64,000 nt of DNA. Source: Shewanella electrodiphila. GTDB lineage: Bacteria > Pseudomonadota > Gammaproteobacteria > Enterobacterales > Shewanellaceae. The stretch is taken from the NCBI RefSeq assembly GCF_023283985.1, contig NZ_JAKIKU010000014.1, positions 1-64,000 on the forward strand. Direction: 5' to 3'. The position numbers and the translations under genes are program-made. A model generated the notes under the pieces. The model saw nothing but the letters and a program-made list of their open reading frames with translations. It made no database searches and had not been told where the DNA came from. Of the stretch, positions 34,714 to 44,521 are shown one piece after another (positions within the stretch are counted from its first letter, which is position 1; each line of letters starts with the position of its first letter).

Positions 34714-35580
34714 TTATTTGCTCAGTTGCTGCTGCAGTTTTCTGACGGCAGTTTTGATTTTACGGGTGTTTTCAGGGCCCATTCTGACCATCAGCTTTTG
34801 CACATTAGGTAAGGCTTCAAGCTTAGTGTCAACAAATTGATAATTCACGCTGATAGATGACAGCTCAATAGGGTCTTCAATAATCGGCGCTGCTAAAATC
34901 ATCTGGAAAGCTTCAAGCATGCGTTCATCAAAGCTCATGTCGCTGTAGCCTAGTTCTTCAAAAGCTTCATTGAACAAAGGCGATAACTCTTCAAAGGTAC
35001 TAACAAGCTGCTCGTCATTCATACCTGCAATCATGTCTGCATATAAATCGTAACGGTGGTAGCTGTCTGGATTTAAGTAAGTTTTGTTAGTGATTTCACT
35101 GACGCTAAAGTTGTCTTTAGGGCCCTTTAATGGGCTAGCTTTGTGAATGACTTCGCCTTGTGCCATGTTATCGACAAAGACCACAAATTGGCGTGCGATA
35201 TCCTTTTTAAGGATCATCGACTCGATTTTCATGCCATCAGCCATAGCAATGGTTTTTTGTTCCACAAAATCATCGCTTTCAGTCAGTGCAGGTAAAGGCT
35301 CAACGACCACTTCAGGTTCTGCAGGAATAACTTCAGGCTCAATGATTTCAGGTTCAACAATCACTTCTTCAATTGGCTCTTGCTCGATTGGCTGCTCTGG
35401 CACAGGTTCTGGTAATTGAACTGGGATAGGCTCAATGATTTCAGGTTCCTTTTCTGAAGTGAAATAGAAATACCCCGCCCCCGCTAATAATACGGCTACC
35501 GTGATCCCAATGACGCCTGCATTGCTACCACTCGATTTATCTGATTGTGGTGTCGCTCTGTCTTCTTGATTGACTTGCAT
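34714..35580 (-). CDS. DUF3014-type single-span membrane protein
   Basis: A 288-residue protein with a short Gln/Ser-rich cytoplasmic N-terminus, one transmembrane helix (residues about 22-41, VIGITVAVLLAGAGYFYF) and a long Pro/Glu-rich linker (PEPVPEQPIEQEP) to residue about 105. A helical C-terminal domain follows with FVVFVDNMAQGEV and DSYHRYDLYADMIAGM, the pattern of the DUF3014 family. The linker would span the periplasm. Its function is unknown. It is a separate transcription unit ended by the hairpin just downstream. Confidence 0.85.
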   Translation of the reverse strand: MQVNQEDRATPQSDKSSGSNAGVIGITVAVLLAGAGYFYFTSEKEPEIIEPIPVQLPEPVPEQPIEQEPIEEVIVEPEIIEPEVIPAEPEVVVEPLPALTESDDFVEQKTIAMADGMKIESMILKKDIARQFVVFVDNMAQGEVIHKASPLKGPKDNFSVSEITNKTYLNPDSYHRYDLYADMIAGMNDEQLVSTFEELSPLFNEAFEELGYSDMSFDERMLEAFQMILAAPIIEDPIELSSISVNYQFVDTKLEALPNVQKLMVRMGPENTRKIKTAVRKLQQQLSK

Positions 35581-35732
35581 TTCTATTCCTTAGCTTTAAA
35601 CGTCGAAAGTGGAACTGAACACGGGATAAAGTCTATCTAACTTAAAATCAGACTATTTAGCCTTAAGCTCAAATTTCATTCTGCAATATTCCTAAGACTT
35701 GTCTAGTGATAACAGCTTAGGTTAACAATAAT

Positions 35733-37814
35733 TTATGCTTGTACGTATTGTTGGCGATCACCTAACCAACGGTGAATGATGCCATCAACATTACCAGGGA
35801 CTTGTTGCATAACATGTGCGGCTAACTTTTGCGTATTTTCAATTAAATACTGGTCTCTGACCAAGTCAGCAATTTTCATCTCTGCTAGCCCTGTTTGACG
35901 TGTTCCGAGGACTTCACCTGGGCCACGAATTTCTAAATCTTTTTGTGCAATCACAAAGCCATCACTGCTTTCGCGTAACACCCCTAAACGTTTGGTCGCC
36001 GTTTGCGATAAAGGCGCTTTATAGAGTAATACACAGTGACTGGCAATCGAGCCTCGTCCCACACGGCCACGTAACTGATGCAATTGTGCTAAGCCTAAAC
36101 GTTCAGGGTTTTCGATAATCATTAAGCTGGCATTGGGCACATCCACACCGACTTCAATCACTGTGGTTGCTACTAATAAATGTAGCTCACCTGCTTTAAA
36201 TTGGGCCATTATTTGTTGCTTCTCAGCGCTTTTCATCCGCCCATGAACTAGGCCTATTTTAAGCTCTGGTAGTAAACGACTGAGTTCTTCGGCTGTATCT
36301 TCAGCGGCTTGGCACTCGAGCACTTCAGACTCTTCAATTAAGGTACAGACCCAATAAATTTGTCGATTGTCATTTAGTGCAGCTTGTTTCACTCGCTCAA
36401 TCACTTGATCACGGCGATTATCACTGATGGCGACAGTAGATACTGGCGTTCGACCAGGTGGCAACTCATCAATCACCGAGGTTTCTAAATCGGCGTAAGC
36501 CGTCATAGCGAGAGTACGGGGAATAGGTGTCGCCGTCATAATTAACTGATGAGGATGAAAACCTTGACTGACGCCTTTTTCACGCAAGCCTAAACGTTGA
36601 TGCACCCCAAAACGGTGTTGCTCATCAATGATAATTAATGCGAGTTTATTAAAGCTAACTTGCTCTTGGAAAATGGCGTGAGTGCCAATCACCATTTGCG
36701 CGCTGCCATCTGCGATGTCCGCTAACGATTGCGCTCTTGCTTTGCCTTTTAATTTTCCTGCAAGCCAGCCAATTTTTAGCCCCAGTGGCTCAAACCATGC
36801 AGCAAAGTTAACCGCGTGTTGTTCTGCCAGCAATTCTGTGGGCGCCATCATAGCGACTTGGTAGCCATTTTCTATTGCTTGTAGCGCCGCGAGCGCCGCG
36901 ACTAAGGTTTTTCCGGAGCCTACATCCCCTTGCACTAAACGCATCATTGGAGTGGGTTGTTCGATATCACGGCTAATATCAGCGCCGACTCGTTGTTGTG
37001 CGCCTGTCGGCTTAAATGGCAATGCTTTCAAAAATGGATTTAGCAACTGACCTGTAGCGGGCAAGGTCACCGCCTTATCAAGGTTATTGCGCTGACGTAG
37101 TTTCAGCATACTTAAGTTATGTGCCAGTAATTCTTCTTGCACTAAGCGCTGCTGAGCGGGGTGCATACCCAGCTCTAAATCAGACTGTTCAATGTCGTTT
37201 GGGGGGCGATGAATGAGGTGAAGCGCGCGGCCAATGCTCATATTGTTGGGCTGCAACTCGCTAGGCAATAACTCGGTTAATCCACCTTGTGTTAATTGAT
37301 TTAAGGCTTGTTCGGTCAGTTTAATCCAGCTGGCTTGCTTTAGGCCTTCAGTGGATGGATAAATAGGCGTAAGCGAATCACTCAAAGCTGGGTTTTCACC
37401 TTCTTTGATGATTTTGTATTCGGGATGAATGATCTCGAAGTGACGTTTGCCACGTTTTATTTCGCCATAAGCACGAATGATGGCGCCGTTTTGCATGCCA
37501 TTACGTTGGGCAACTGAGAAGTTGAAAAAGCGCAGAGTCAGCATGCCGCTGTCATCAGCTATGGTGCAGGTCAGCATACGTCTGCGACCGGGTACGATTT
37601 GGGTCGAAACGATTTCAGCTTCAACAGTGCCGTACATGGCAGGATATAGACTGGCAATAGGATAGATTTGGGTGCGGTCTTCATAGCGCATAGGCAAATG
37701 AAACAGTACATCTTGCACTGTTTTAATACCCAGTTTTTCGAGCTTTTCGGCGACTTTTTTCGCGACGCCTTTTAAGTCGGTTATAGGAACCTGATCCAAT
37801 GGTTGCAAATCCAC
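35733..37814 (-). CDS. recG: ATP-dependent DNA helicase RecG
   Basis: A 693-residue superfamily 2 helicase that regresses stalled forks and processes branched DNA. The wedge/OB domain is N-terminal (MLTCTIADDSGMLTLRFFNF, residues about 80-130). The Walker A motif is VQGDVGSGKTLVA, motif II is the RecG-specific DEQHRFG, motif III is MTATPIPRT, and motifs IV-VI run to LRGRVGRG (QLHQLRGRVGRG). Length and order are normal, and no break is seen. Confidence 0.98.
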   Translation of the reverse strand: MDLQPLDQVPITDLKGVAKKVAEKLEKLGIKTVQDVLFHLPMRYEDRTQIYPIASLYPAMYGTVEAEIVSTQIVPGRRRMLTCTIADDSGMLTLRFFNFSVAQRNGMQNGAIIRAYGEIKRGKRHFEIIHPEYKIIKEGENPALSDSLTPIYPSTEGLKQASWIKLTEQALNQLTQGGLTELLPSELQPNNMSIGRALHLIHRPPNDIEQSDLELGMHPAQQRLVQEELLAHNLSMLKLRQRNNLDKAVTLPATGQLLNPFLKALPFKPTGAQQRVGADISRDIEQPTPMMRLVQGDVGSGKTLVAALAALQAIENGYQVAMMAPTELLAEQHAVNFAAWFEPLGLKIGWLAGKLKGKARAQSLADIADGSAQMVIGTHAIFQEQVSFNKLALIIIDEQHRFGVHQRLGLREKGVSQGFHPHQLIMTATPIPRTLAMTAYADLETSVIDELPPGRTPVSTVAISDNRRDQVIERVKQAALNDNRQIYWVCTLIEESEVLECQAAEDTAEELSRLLPELKIGLVHGRMKSAEKQQIMAQFKAGELHLLVATTVIEVGVDVPNASLMIIENPERLGLAQLHQLRGRVGRGSIASHCVLLYKAPLSQTATKRLGVLRESSDGFVIAQKDLEIRGPGEVLGTRQTGLAEMKIADLVRDQYLIENTQKLAAHVMQQVPGNVDGIIHRWLGDRQQYVQA

Positions 37815-38030
37815 AATGCCTTTATAGTGTCTGGTAACGACTTTATTTACGGTTTATCTCATTTTGCGCTTAGCAGGCAAAGAGAGTTATCCAAAGAGTT
37901 ATACAACTCACTTTGCAGCGTTAATCGCTGCTAGGGACAATAGTACTGTAAATATATACAGATGTATGGCTTATCTTAGCAGAGTTTTAAAACAAGGCAA
38001 TAATATTACCTGATTCTATGCTAAGCGACT

Positions 38031-38654
38031 CTATAACCAGCCTTTTTGTTTAGCAATCCGCGCAGCATCAATGCGATTGGTGGCATTTAGCTTACTGATA
38101 GCTTCGGACAGGTAATTACGTAATGTGCCTTCGGCAATAAATAATTGTGCTGCGATATCACTGGTTGATAAGCCTTCGCTGGCAAGCCTTAAGGCTTTGC
38201 GCTCTTTATCATTGAGTGGATCGATATCGCCAATTGCGCTGATCGCCAATTCGGGATCAATAACCTTTTTACCTGACATCACCTGCTTAATGGCTGACAG
38301 TAAGCTCTCGGTTGGGGCATCTTTAAGTAAAAAACCTTCAACCCCAGCGGTTAGTGCGCGTTTTATGTAACCCGCACGGCCAAAGGTTGTCAGGATAATA
38401 ATCTTAGTTTTATGGGATGAGTCAGCTTGATATTGCTGCAGCCATTGTGCGAGTTCAAGTCCCGTATGTTGTGGCATCTCAATATCACTGAGCAGTAAAT
38501 CAAAGGACTGCTGTTTTAATAATGCCATCGCTTGGGCGCCATCTTCGGCTTCGGTGACTTCTACCTTACCGAGTGCGGCATCGTCTGTCAGGGTTAGCAA
38601 TGCAGAAAGTGCCCCACGCACCATAGCTTGATCTTCTGCCAGTAAAATTCTCAT
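38031..38654 (-). CDS. NarL/DesR-type response regulator
   Basis: A 207-residue protein. Receiver domain residues 1-120 hold the phosphorylated Asp in LLLSDIEMPQHTG (about residue 55), with conserved Thr in IIILTTFG and Lys in FLLKDA. A LuxR-type HTH follows (LNDKERKALRLASEGLSTSD, then GTLRNYLSEAISKLN). It forms a pair with the histidine kinase gene directly upstream, whose stop codon overlaps its start by 4 bp. The target genes are not known; candidates are membrane-lipid genes if the DesK analogy holds. Confidence 0.93.
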   Translation of the reverse strand: MRILLAEDQAMVRGALSALLTLTDDAALGKVEVTEAEDGAQAMALLKQQSFDLLLSDIEMPQHTGLELAQWLQQYQADSSHKTKIIILTTFGRAGYIKRALTAGVEGFLLKDAPTESLLSAIKQVMSGKKVIDPELAISAIGDIDPLNDKERKALRLASEGLSTSDIAAQLFIAEGTLRNYLSEAISKLNATNRIDAARIAKQKGWL

Positions 38655-39823
38655 TCAACCACGTCCTTGTCTTGTGCTATTTGTTGGGCTGAAAGTGGTA
38701 AAGAAATCATGAATCGATAACCCTCTTCCGTAGTGTAATTAAACTCACCTGATAACAACTCGACTCGTTCTCTGATTCCTTTAAGCCCGTTGCCTTCAAT
38801 GATCTCCTTAGTCGATGCATTGTCGCTAAAGCTAATGCTCAGCTGTTCATCTTCATGGGCGAACTGCCATACACATTCAGTGGCATTGCCATGTTTAATT
38901 GTATTATTGACCAATTCGGTGAACATTAACCCTAATTGTGATTCTTGTAATGCAGGCATCTTGGGTAATGTCCCTTTTAGATGCACTTCAATACTTTGTT
39001 CACGCAGTAACCCCGTTAACTGCTGCAGCGTATCGGTCAGCCCTTTATGTTTATAGTCCGATACCGTCTGACGTATTTGGCTTAGGCTTTCACGAGCAAT
39101 ATCGGCCAGTTGACTCAAGTGCTGTTGGGCTAAAGGCAAATTTCCTGTTTCAACTAATTTTTCAGCCAGCTGGGCTTTAAGGGCAATAGACGACAAGTTG
39201 TGACCCATAATGTCATGTAAATCACGGGCAATACGTTCTCGTTCTAACGCGGTTGCTAGGCTGGCTATTTCATCGCTTGATTGACGCTGCTGACGTCTCA
39301 CTCGCTCATTATTGTGCTCAATCACGCCAAGTAATCCCACGACAAACATGATGAGCATGCCATAGAGCGGGAAGTAATAGGCTTCAAATCCAATCAGAAA
39401 ATCCAGTGTCCACAACCATCCAGATAAAATGAAAAAGCAGAATACTGCGGTGCGAAGCGAATAGAAAAAACCAATAAAAAAGGCGGCAAAACTGAAAAGT
39501 GAAATGGCACCACTGGTAAATGGTGCTGCAACACTGGCGGTAAGTAGCATCAATCCAATGGGGTAAATGGCTTTAGCTGAGGCGCTTTTAAATGCCCAAT
39601 AGTAACTGTAAACAAAAGGGATTAGGAGCAACAAACTCACGCTGATACGTAATACGTCGTCCCGCATAAACCACAATGGGATGAAGTAAAAAATCAAGTT
39701 AAGTAAGTATACCCAAGCGGTTTTTTGCTTATAGTCACGTTCAGGTTGAATTGTGTCGCTGTTGGTCATTTTCTGGTGAACCTTTCCTTGCTCAATTTGC
39801 TGGGCTAATCGTTGATGATTCAT
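38651..39823 (-). CDS. DesK-like sensor histidine kinase
   Basis: A 390-residue kinase. The ATG at 39823 is chosen because AGGAGAGG lies just before it; an ATG at 39847 would add eight residues. Five or six transmembrane helices occupy about 35-165, with no periplasmic domain. The H-box is IARDLHDIMGHNLSSIALKA (HisKA_3 type, His near 210). The ATPase domain has FTELVNNTIKHGNA (N-box) and NGLKGIRERVELLSG (G-box). The multi-helix sensor resembles DesK, which senses membrane fluidity; the signal here is unknown. It overlaps the response regulator gene by 4 bp. Confidence 0.92.
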   Translation of the reverse strand: MNHQRLAQQIEQGKVHQKMTNSDTIQPERDYKQKTAWVYLLNLIFYFIPLWFMRDDVLRISVSLLLLIPFVYSYYWAFKSASAKAIYPIGLMLLTASVAAPFTSGAISLFSFAAFFIGFFYSLRTAVFCFFILSGWLWTLDFLIGFEAYYFPLYGMLIMFVVGLLGVIEHNNERVRRQQRQSSDEIASLATALERERIARDLHDIMGHNLSSIALKAQLAEKLVETGNLPLAQQHLSQLADIARESLSQIRQTVSDYKHKGLTDTLQQLTGLLREQSIEVHLKGTLPKMPALQESQLGLMFTELVNNTIKHGNATECVWQFAHEDEQLSISFSDNASTKEIIEGNGLKGIRERVELLSGEFNYTTEEGYRFMISLPLSAQQIAQDKDVVE

Positions 39824-39958
39824 AACCTCTCCTTGCTGAGTTAGCATACAGTAGCAGATTAAAAACCTGCAACTGTATGCTCGTTTTACACTATCAAACA
39901 GTTTGACGTTACTCGTCAGCCGCTTAAGTAACTCAAGTTGTGTGAATACTGGGATTTA

Positions 39959-40645
39959 TTAATACTGCTGCGCTGAAGTCGGTGGATTAAGTAAAAAATT
40001 AGCCCAGCTATAGTTAGGGTCAATATCGATAGCCTGCTGCCAGTCTTGCTCGGCACCTTGTTGATTACCTAACTCTTGCTGAGCAAGTCCGCGCCACGTA
40101 TAAGCTTCGCTGTGCCCCCAACAAATGTCATCACATGGACTTTGGAAGCGCTCGATAGCAACAGAGGCATATTGTTTTGCTTTATCCATACCGCCGCCAT
40201 ATTGAGTCGGTGTGTAATAAGCGCTCATGGCTTTCACCAATGCAATACGAGGATTATTGGGTTCAATCTGTTCAGCTCGCGCGAGTAGAGTGCCAGCTTT
40301 CATGCCCAATGTTTGCCCCTTCGTTGGATCATTTGAAATTTGCATGCCATACACTGATGCGAGTAATGCCATTGACTCAACATCATCTTCACGGCCAAGA
40401 ATATTTTCGAGAGTGGTTTGAGCTTCATCTAGTGAGCGCTTGAACATGCCACGCTGTCCGACAATATTCGCGGTAATTGCGGTGCGATATTCTGCGTAAG
40501 CATGTTCGTAATCCACGCTTTGTTCGCTGATTTGTTTAAGCTCATTTATGTTCATCGCGTTTGCTGCTGAATCAATTGCGCTAATATCTGCCATGCTACT
40601 TTGGCTGACTAATGAAAGGGTGACTGCAATAAATAATGTTTTCAT
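39959..40645 (-). CDS. Exported TPR-like protein
   Basis: A 228-residue protein with a signal peptide (LFIAVTLSLVSQSSMA) and GGAG before the start. The body is built of helical pairs; a clear TPR-type unit is AYTWRGLAQQELGNQQGAEQDWQQAIDIDPN near the C-terminus, and earlier units (DEAQTTLENILGREDDVESMALLAS) are weaker. It is probably periplasmic and may form a protein-protein scaffold. The partner is unknown. The divergently spaced cation exchanger and the two-component genes give no clear hint. Confidence 0.75.
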   Translation of the reverse strand: MKTLFIAVTLSLVSQSSMADISAIDSAANAMNINELKQISEQSVDYEHAYAEYRTAITANIVGQRGMFKRSLDEAQTTLENILGREDDVESMALLASVYGMQISNDPTKGQTLGMKAGTLLARAEQIEPNNPRIALVKAMSAYYTPTQYGGGMDKAKQYASVAIERFQSPCDDICWGHSEAYTWRGLAQQELGNQQGAEQDWQQAIDIDPNYSWANFLLNPPTSAQQY

Positions 40646-40805
40646 GATTAACTCCGTTTATTCAATTAAAGGTTTGTTGCTTCGGAGTTAGTATCTAAGA
40701 ATGGGCGTAAACTGTGCAGGCACAAACGTCATCAGTTTGAGGTGACAAATGTCATCAGTGAAAACATTCGATATCAAGTGATAAGCAAAAGCGGTAGCAA
40801 TGACT

Positions 40806-40844
40806 AACAAAAACGCCAGCCTATCGGGTTAATAGGCTGGCGTT
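40806..40844 (-). terminator. Intrinsic terminator of the cation exchanger gene
   Basis: AACGCCAGCCTAT (40812-40824) pairs perfectly with ATAGGCTGGCGTT (40832-40844), a 13-bp stem. On the minus strand it runs into TTTTTGTTA. It lies about 45 bases after the exchanger's stop codon. Confidence 0.88.
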
Positions 40845-40889
40845 CATTAACGGTATTGGGAAGCTTATAAATCTCTAAGCCTGTCAGGC

Positions 40890-41822
40890 TTATACTTGTA
40901 CGATCAGGTAGCTGATATAGGCAAGATAACTGAGAACTAATACAACAGCCTCACGGCGACCAATCCGTAAACCTGTGTAAGCAAATGGCAGCAATACTAC
41001 GGCAAGTGCGATCATCGTTATCCAATCAATCGAGCTTATCTCGCTGTTTAATATTGGATGGATCAAGGCGGTAACCCCTAATATACCTAGAATATTAAAT
41101 AGGTTTGAGCCAATCACATTACCAATGGCAATATCACTTTCGCCTTTCATTGCCGCAACAATGGAGGTGACTAATTCTGGCATGCTAGTACCAATAGCGA
41201 CGATAGTTAAACCAATAATAACTTCACTAATACCAAATGACTTAGCCATGGCAACAGCGCCATCTACAAACAAAATACCGCCGCCAACGAGCATAGAAAT
41301 ACCAATAATAATCAAGACTATCGACAACCAGTTACTTTGCGCATTAACTGCTAAACCATCTTCATTGCTTTGTTTATCAGCGGTGATATAGCTAAAAGAC
41401 AGGTAACCGATTAATAAACAGGTCAGCAGCATTCCATCCCAAAAGCTTAAGCCGCCATCGAGTAACAAGCTCCAAAATAGCAGTGATGCGGCAATCATAA
41501 TAGGAATGTCACGGCGCACCATTTGTGACTCAATTTTAATCGGGCGTATTAATGCCGTAATACCTAAAATAAGGCCAATATTGGCAATGTTTGAACCAAT
41601 CACATTGCCTAAAGCTATACCACTATTGCCTGCCAGTGCAGATTTTACACTCACGGCAAGCTCTGGTGCACTGGTACCAAAGGCTACAATAGTCAAACCG
41701 ATAATTAAGGGGGTTAGTCCTAGCTTTAGGGCAATTTGACTTGCACCACGCACAAGGGCTTCAGCCCCAATAGTTAGGATGACAAAACCACCAATAATCG
41801 ATAATAGAATTAACATGAACAA
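40890..41822 (-). CDS. Calcium/sodium antiporter of the CaCA family
   Basis: A 310-residue inner-membrane protein with ten hydrophobic helices in two halves. Each half contains an alpha repeat: GFGTSAPELAVSVKSALAG (about residues 45-64, here VAFGTSAPELAVSV) and VAIGTSMPELVTSI (about 205), with GNVIGSNIANIGLILG and GNVIGSNLFNILGILG following. The Glu in each xSAPEL/MPEL motif binds cation. It resembles YrbG. Likely role: Ca2+ or K+-coupled export, keeping ion balance in a marine cell. It is monocistronic. Confidence 0.93.
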   Translation of the reverse strand: MFMLILLSIIGGFVILTIGAEALVRGASQIALKLGLTPLIIGLTIVAFGTSAPELAVSVKSALAGNSGIALGNVIGSNIANIGLILGITALIRPIKIESQMVRRDIPIMIAASLLFWSLLLDGGLSFWDGMLLTCLLIGYLSFSYITADKQSNEDGLAVNAQSNWLSIVLIIIGISMLVGGGILFVDGAVAMAKSFGISEVIIGLTIVAIGTSMPELVTSIVAAMKGESDIAIGNVIGSNLFNILGILGVTALIHPILNSEISSIDWITMIALAVVLLPFAYTGLRIGRREAVVLVLSYLAYISYLIVQV

Positions 41823-41929
41823 GGCTCACAAATGGGTTAAATCGAAAAGGATGGCAAGCATAGATATTTTTTAATAATACGCAATCTAATTTATCCAATC
41901 GAGTGATTAAAATGCATTAATTCAACCAA

Positions 41930-41958
41930 TAAAAAAGCACACAATGATGTGTGCTTTT
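41930..41958. terminator. Terminator after the acyl-CoA ligase gene
   Basis: AAAAGCACAC (41933-41942) pairs with GTGTGCTTTT (41949-41958). On the minus strand it runs into TTTTTTATTGG, and it lies about 35 bp past the ligase stop. A T-run on the plus side means it also works in the other direction. Confidence 0.85.
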
Positions 41959-41992
41959 AAGTGTTATAAATCGGCGTGGTTACGCAAGGAAA

Positions 41993-43648
41993 TTACAGTT
42001 CATCTTCCCAGACCACTTTAGCACCGCGTACACCATCAACTTTGGCACTAAACTGCTTTTCAAGCACATGACGCTTAATTTTTAATGTCGGCGTAAGGGC
42101 ATCGTTTTCGACAGTCCATGGCTCTTTGACTATCACAACGGCATCGACATGTTCGTGTGACTCAAGATTAGGGTTGATGCTATCAAGCGTTGCTTTGAGT
42201 GACGAGCGCACTTCTTCGCGAGGCTGAAGAGCTGAACCTTCTGATAACTGCACTAAGGCAACAGGGTGCGGTAAACCTGAACCAATAACACACAATAATT
42301 CAATATGAGAATCCTGTGCTAACTTACGCTCAATTGGCACTGGCGCCACATACTTACCTTTAGACGTCTTGAAGTTATCTTTAACGCGGCCAGTAATTGA
42401 AATGTAGCCATCTTCATCGATTTCACATAAATCACCCGTATGGAAAAAGCCGTCTTCATCAAAACAGGCTTTAGTGGCTTCTTCTTGTTTGTAATAACCC
42501 GTCATTAAGCCAGGGCTTTTCACCATTAATTCACCATCGTCAGTACGACGTACTTGGCAACCTTCAACAGGGCGGCCTACAGTGCCGATTTTAGTGGCAT
42601 CAAATGGGAAGTTAATAATGGAATAAGCACAATTCTCGGTCATGCCCCAAGCTTCTGAGATATTCATACCGATTTTGTTGTACCACTCTAATTGAGTTGG
42701 CGGAATAGGTGCTGAGCCTGAACCTAATAAACGACAATGCTCCAGTCCCAAGCCTTTTTGAATTTTACGTTTTACTAGGCTGCTAATAATTGGCAGCTTA
42801 AGTAAGAAGTTCAGTTTCGCTTCGCCCGCTTTATTAATAATGTTGAGCTGAAATAGTGTCCATAAACGTGGTACTGAGAAAAATACCGTCGGTCTGCATC
42901 GCTGAACATCGGCAACAAACGAGTCTAAACTTTCAACAAAAGCCACTGAAGAGCCTGAATAGAAAGAAGAACCTTGAATCGCCACACGTTCAGTAATGTG
43001 CGCTAAAGGTAGGTAAGAAAGTAAACGATCAGCCGTATTGGTTTTTAAATCGCGTACTACAGCTTCGCAAGTCCAGCCGTAGCTGCCAAAGGTTTGCATG
43101 GCACCTTTTGGCTTACCTGTTGAACCTGACGTGTAAATCAGGGTCATCATATCTTCAGCTGACGGAGTAGGCGCGTCTACTAATGGCGTGCCTAATTGAA
43201 CAAACTTTTCCCAGTGGTACTGAGCTGGCATAGTTTCATATGGCATCGAAATACGTAGGATTTCACCGCCGACACCGGCTTCTTGATCTGCCCAGTAATC
43301 TAACTTACCGGTGAAAATAGCTTTTGCACCGCTATGTTCAAGGACATAACGAATCGTTTCAGCGTTAGCGGTAGGGTAAATAGGCACACTGATATAGCCG
43401 CCGTGCATTAAGGCTAAATCGGTAATAAACCACTCTGCGCAGTTTTTTGAGAGTACAGCGATTTTGTCACCAGGCTCTAAACCTAAATGACGCAGTGCAC
43501 CTGCGACTTGCTGTACTTTTTGTTGTACTTCACGCCATGTAAAGTCAACGTATTGACCGTTAATTGGTTGACGTAAGTATACTTCGTCGCCTTGAGTCTC
43601 AACCCAGTGCGATAACATTTCTACTGGTGTTTTCATTAGATTTTCCAT
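41993..43648 (-). CDS. Long-chain fatty acid-CoA ligase (FadD-like)
   Basis: A 551-residue adenylating enzyme. The ATG at 43648 has GGAA seven bases upstream, better than the TTG at 43654. AMP-binding motifs: LIYTSGSTGKPKGAMQTF, YLPLAHITERVAIQG, SEAWGMTENCAY, and the phosphate-binding GYYKQEEATKACFDEDGFFH (TGDL follows). The C-terminal lysine is in LTPTLKIKRHVL. It probably converts free fatty acids to acyl-CoA for beta-oxidation or membrane use. It is a single gene with its own terminator. Length is slightly above the 540 typical for this group. Confidence 0.92.
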   Translation of the reverse strand: MENLMKTPVEMLSHWVETQGDEVYLRQPINGQYVDFTWREVQQKVQQVAGALRHLGLEPGDKIAVLSKNCAEWFITDLALMHGGYISVPIYPTANAETIRYVLEHSGAKAIFTGKLDYWADQEAGVGGEILRISMPYETMPAQYHWEKFVQLGTPLVDAPTPSAEDMMTLIYTSGSTGKPKGAMQTFGSYGWTCEAVVRDLKTNTADRLLSYLPLAHITERVAIQGSSFYSGSSVAFVESLDSFVADVQRCRPTVFFSVPRLWTLFQLNIINKAGEAKLNFLLKLPIISSLVKRKIQKGLGLEHCRLLGSGSAPIPPTQLEWYNKIGMNISEAWGMTENCAYSIINFPFDATKIGTVGRPVEGCQVRRTDDGELMVKSPGLMTGYYKQEEATKACFDEDGFFHTGDLCEIDEDGYISITGRVKDNFKTSKGKYVAPVPIERKLAQDSHIELLCVIGSGLPHPVALVQLSEGSALQPREEVRSSLKATLDSINPNLESHEHVDAVVIVKEPWTVENDALTPTLKIKRHVLEKQFSAKVDGVRGAKVVWEDEL

Positions 43649-43993
43649 CGACAATTCCGTGTTCGTTTTTGTTTTAATGTAGGACGTACATATTTCAATG
43701 TCATTAACGCAATAATCTATTGTAATCCTATTGAATATCTAATCAGTTCAGACCAGTCTCAATTCGCTATAGATTAGTTTTATGCAGTAAAAGCGAATAG
43801 CCAATACTGAATGTTAAAACTAAAAAGCGTACCTTGATCAGCCCCCAGTGAACGATAAGATATTCAATACGATCGGTATCAGTATGGCTTTATAAAGATA
43901 CCTGCGCAAACGATAACCTATAAAATTTAGGCAATTACGACTAATAAACTAGCAGGTTTTGCTGAAAAGTGAACCAATATCGAGTAATAACTC
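43649..43993. other. Intergenic region upstream of the acyl-CoA ligase gene
   Basis: This 345-bp A+T-rich gap holds no ORF with coding character. It should carry the ligase promoter on the minus strand. No FadR-type palindrome was recognised. Confidence 0.5.
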
Positions 43994-44020
43994 TAATAAA
44001 AAAGGCGCCAATAGGCGCCT
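43994..44020 (-). terminator. Intrinsic terminator after ridA
   Basis: AGGCGCC (44003-44009) pairs with GGCGCCT (44014-44020) around AATA. On the minus strand it runs into TTTTTTATT. It lies 25 bases past the ridA stop codon and ends the gmk-rpoZ-spoT-ridA unit. Confidence 0.9.
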
Positions 44021-44044
44021 GTAGTGGAAAAGTCGGTTTGTGAC

Positions 44045-44428
44045 CTAGATCTCCATTATTCCATCCATTTCGACTAAAGAGTCTTTTGGCAGTTGTTTTA
44101 CGCCAATAGCAGCACGTGCTGGGTAAGGTTGAGTGAAGTAACGTGCCATGATTTCATTTACCGTGGCAAAGTGAGATAAGTCAGTCAGGAAGATATTAAG
44201 CTTAACGATATCAGCCATGCTGCCGCCTGCAGCTTCGGTAACAGCTGTTAAGTTTTCAAATACTTGAACAACTTGTTCTGAAAAGTCATCGCTAACCATT
44301 TGCATGGTGCTTGGTACAAGTGGGATTTGGCCAGACAGGTAAACAGTGCTGCCTACTTTTACTGCTTGAGAATATGTGCCAATTGCTTGTGGAGCTTTAT
44401 CAGTTGCGATAATGATTTTTTCTGCCAT
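44045..44428 (-). CDS. ridA: 2-iminobutanoate/2-iminopropanoate deaminase RidA
   Basis: A 127-residue protein. The ATG at 44428 (MAEKIIIATDKAPQAIGTYSQ) has AGAGGG upstream; the longer frame to 44494 has no sensible N-terminus. It contains the YjgF/RidA core: YLSGQIPL, LTAVTEAAGGSMADIVKLNI, FLTDLSHFATVNEIMARYF and YPARAAIGVKQLPKDSLVEMD, with Arg (about 104) and Glu (EMD) of the active site. It hydrolyses reactive enamine/imine products of PLP enzymes. It follows spoT after about 90 bp. Confidence 0.96.
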   Translation of the reverse strand: MAEKIIIATDKAPQAIGTYSQAVKVGSTVYLSGQIPLVPSTMQMVSDDFSEQVVQVFENLTAVTEAAGGSMADIVKLNIFLTDLSHFATVNEIMARYFTQPYPARAAIGVKQLPKDSLVEMDGIMEI

Positions 44429-44521
44429 GACGCCCTCTGGGTAATTTAAATTAGATGCAAGCAAACCTAAGTCTGAATCTTGTAAAAGAATCAATCAGCT
44501 TAGGTAGTTGCTCTAATCTTA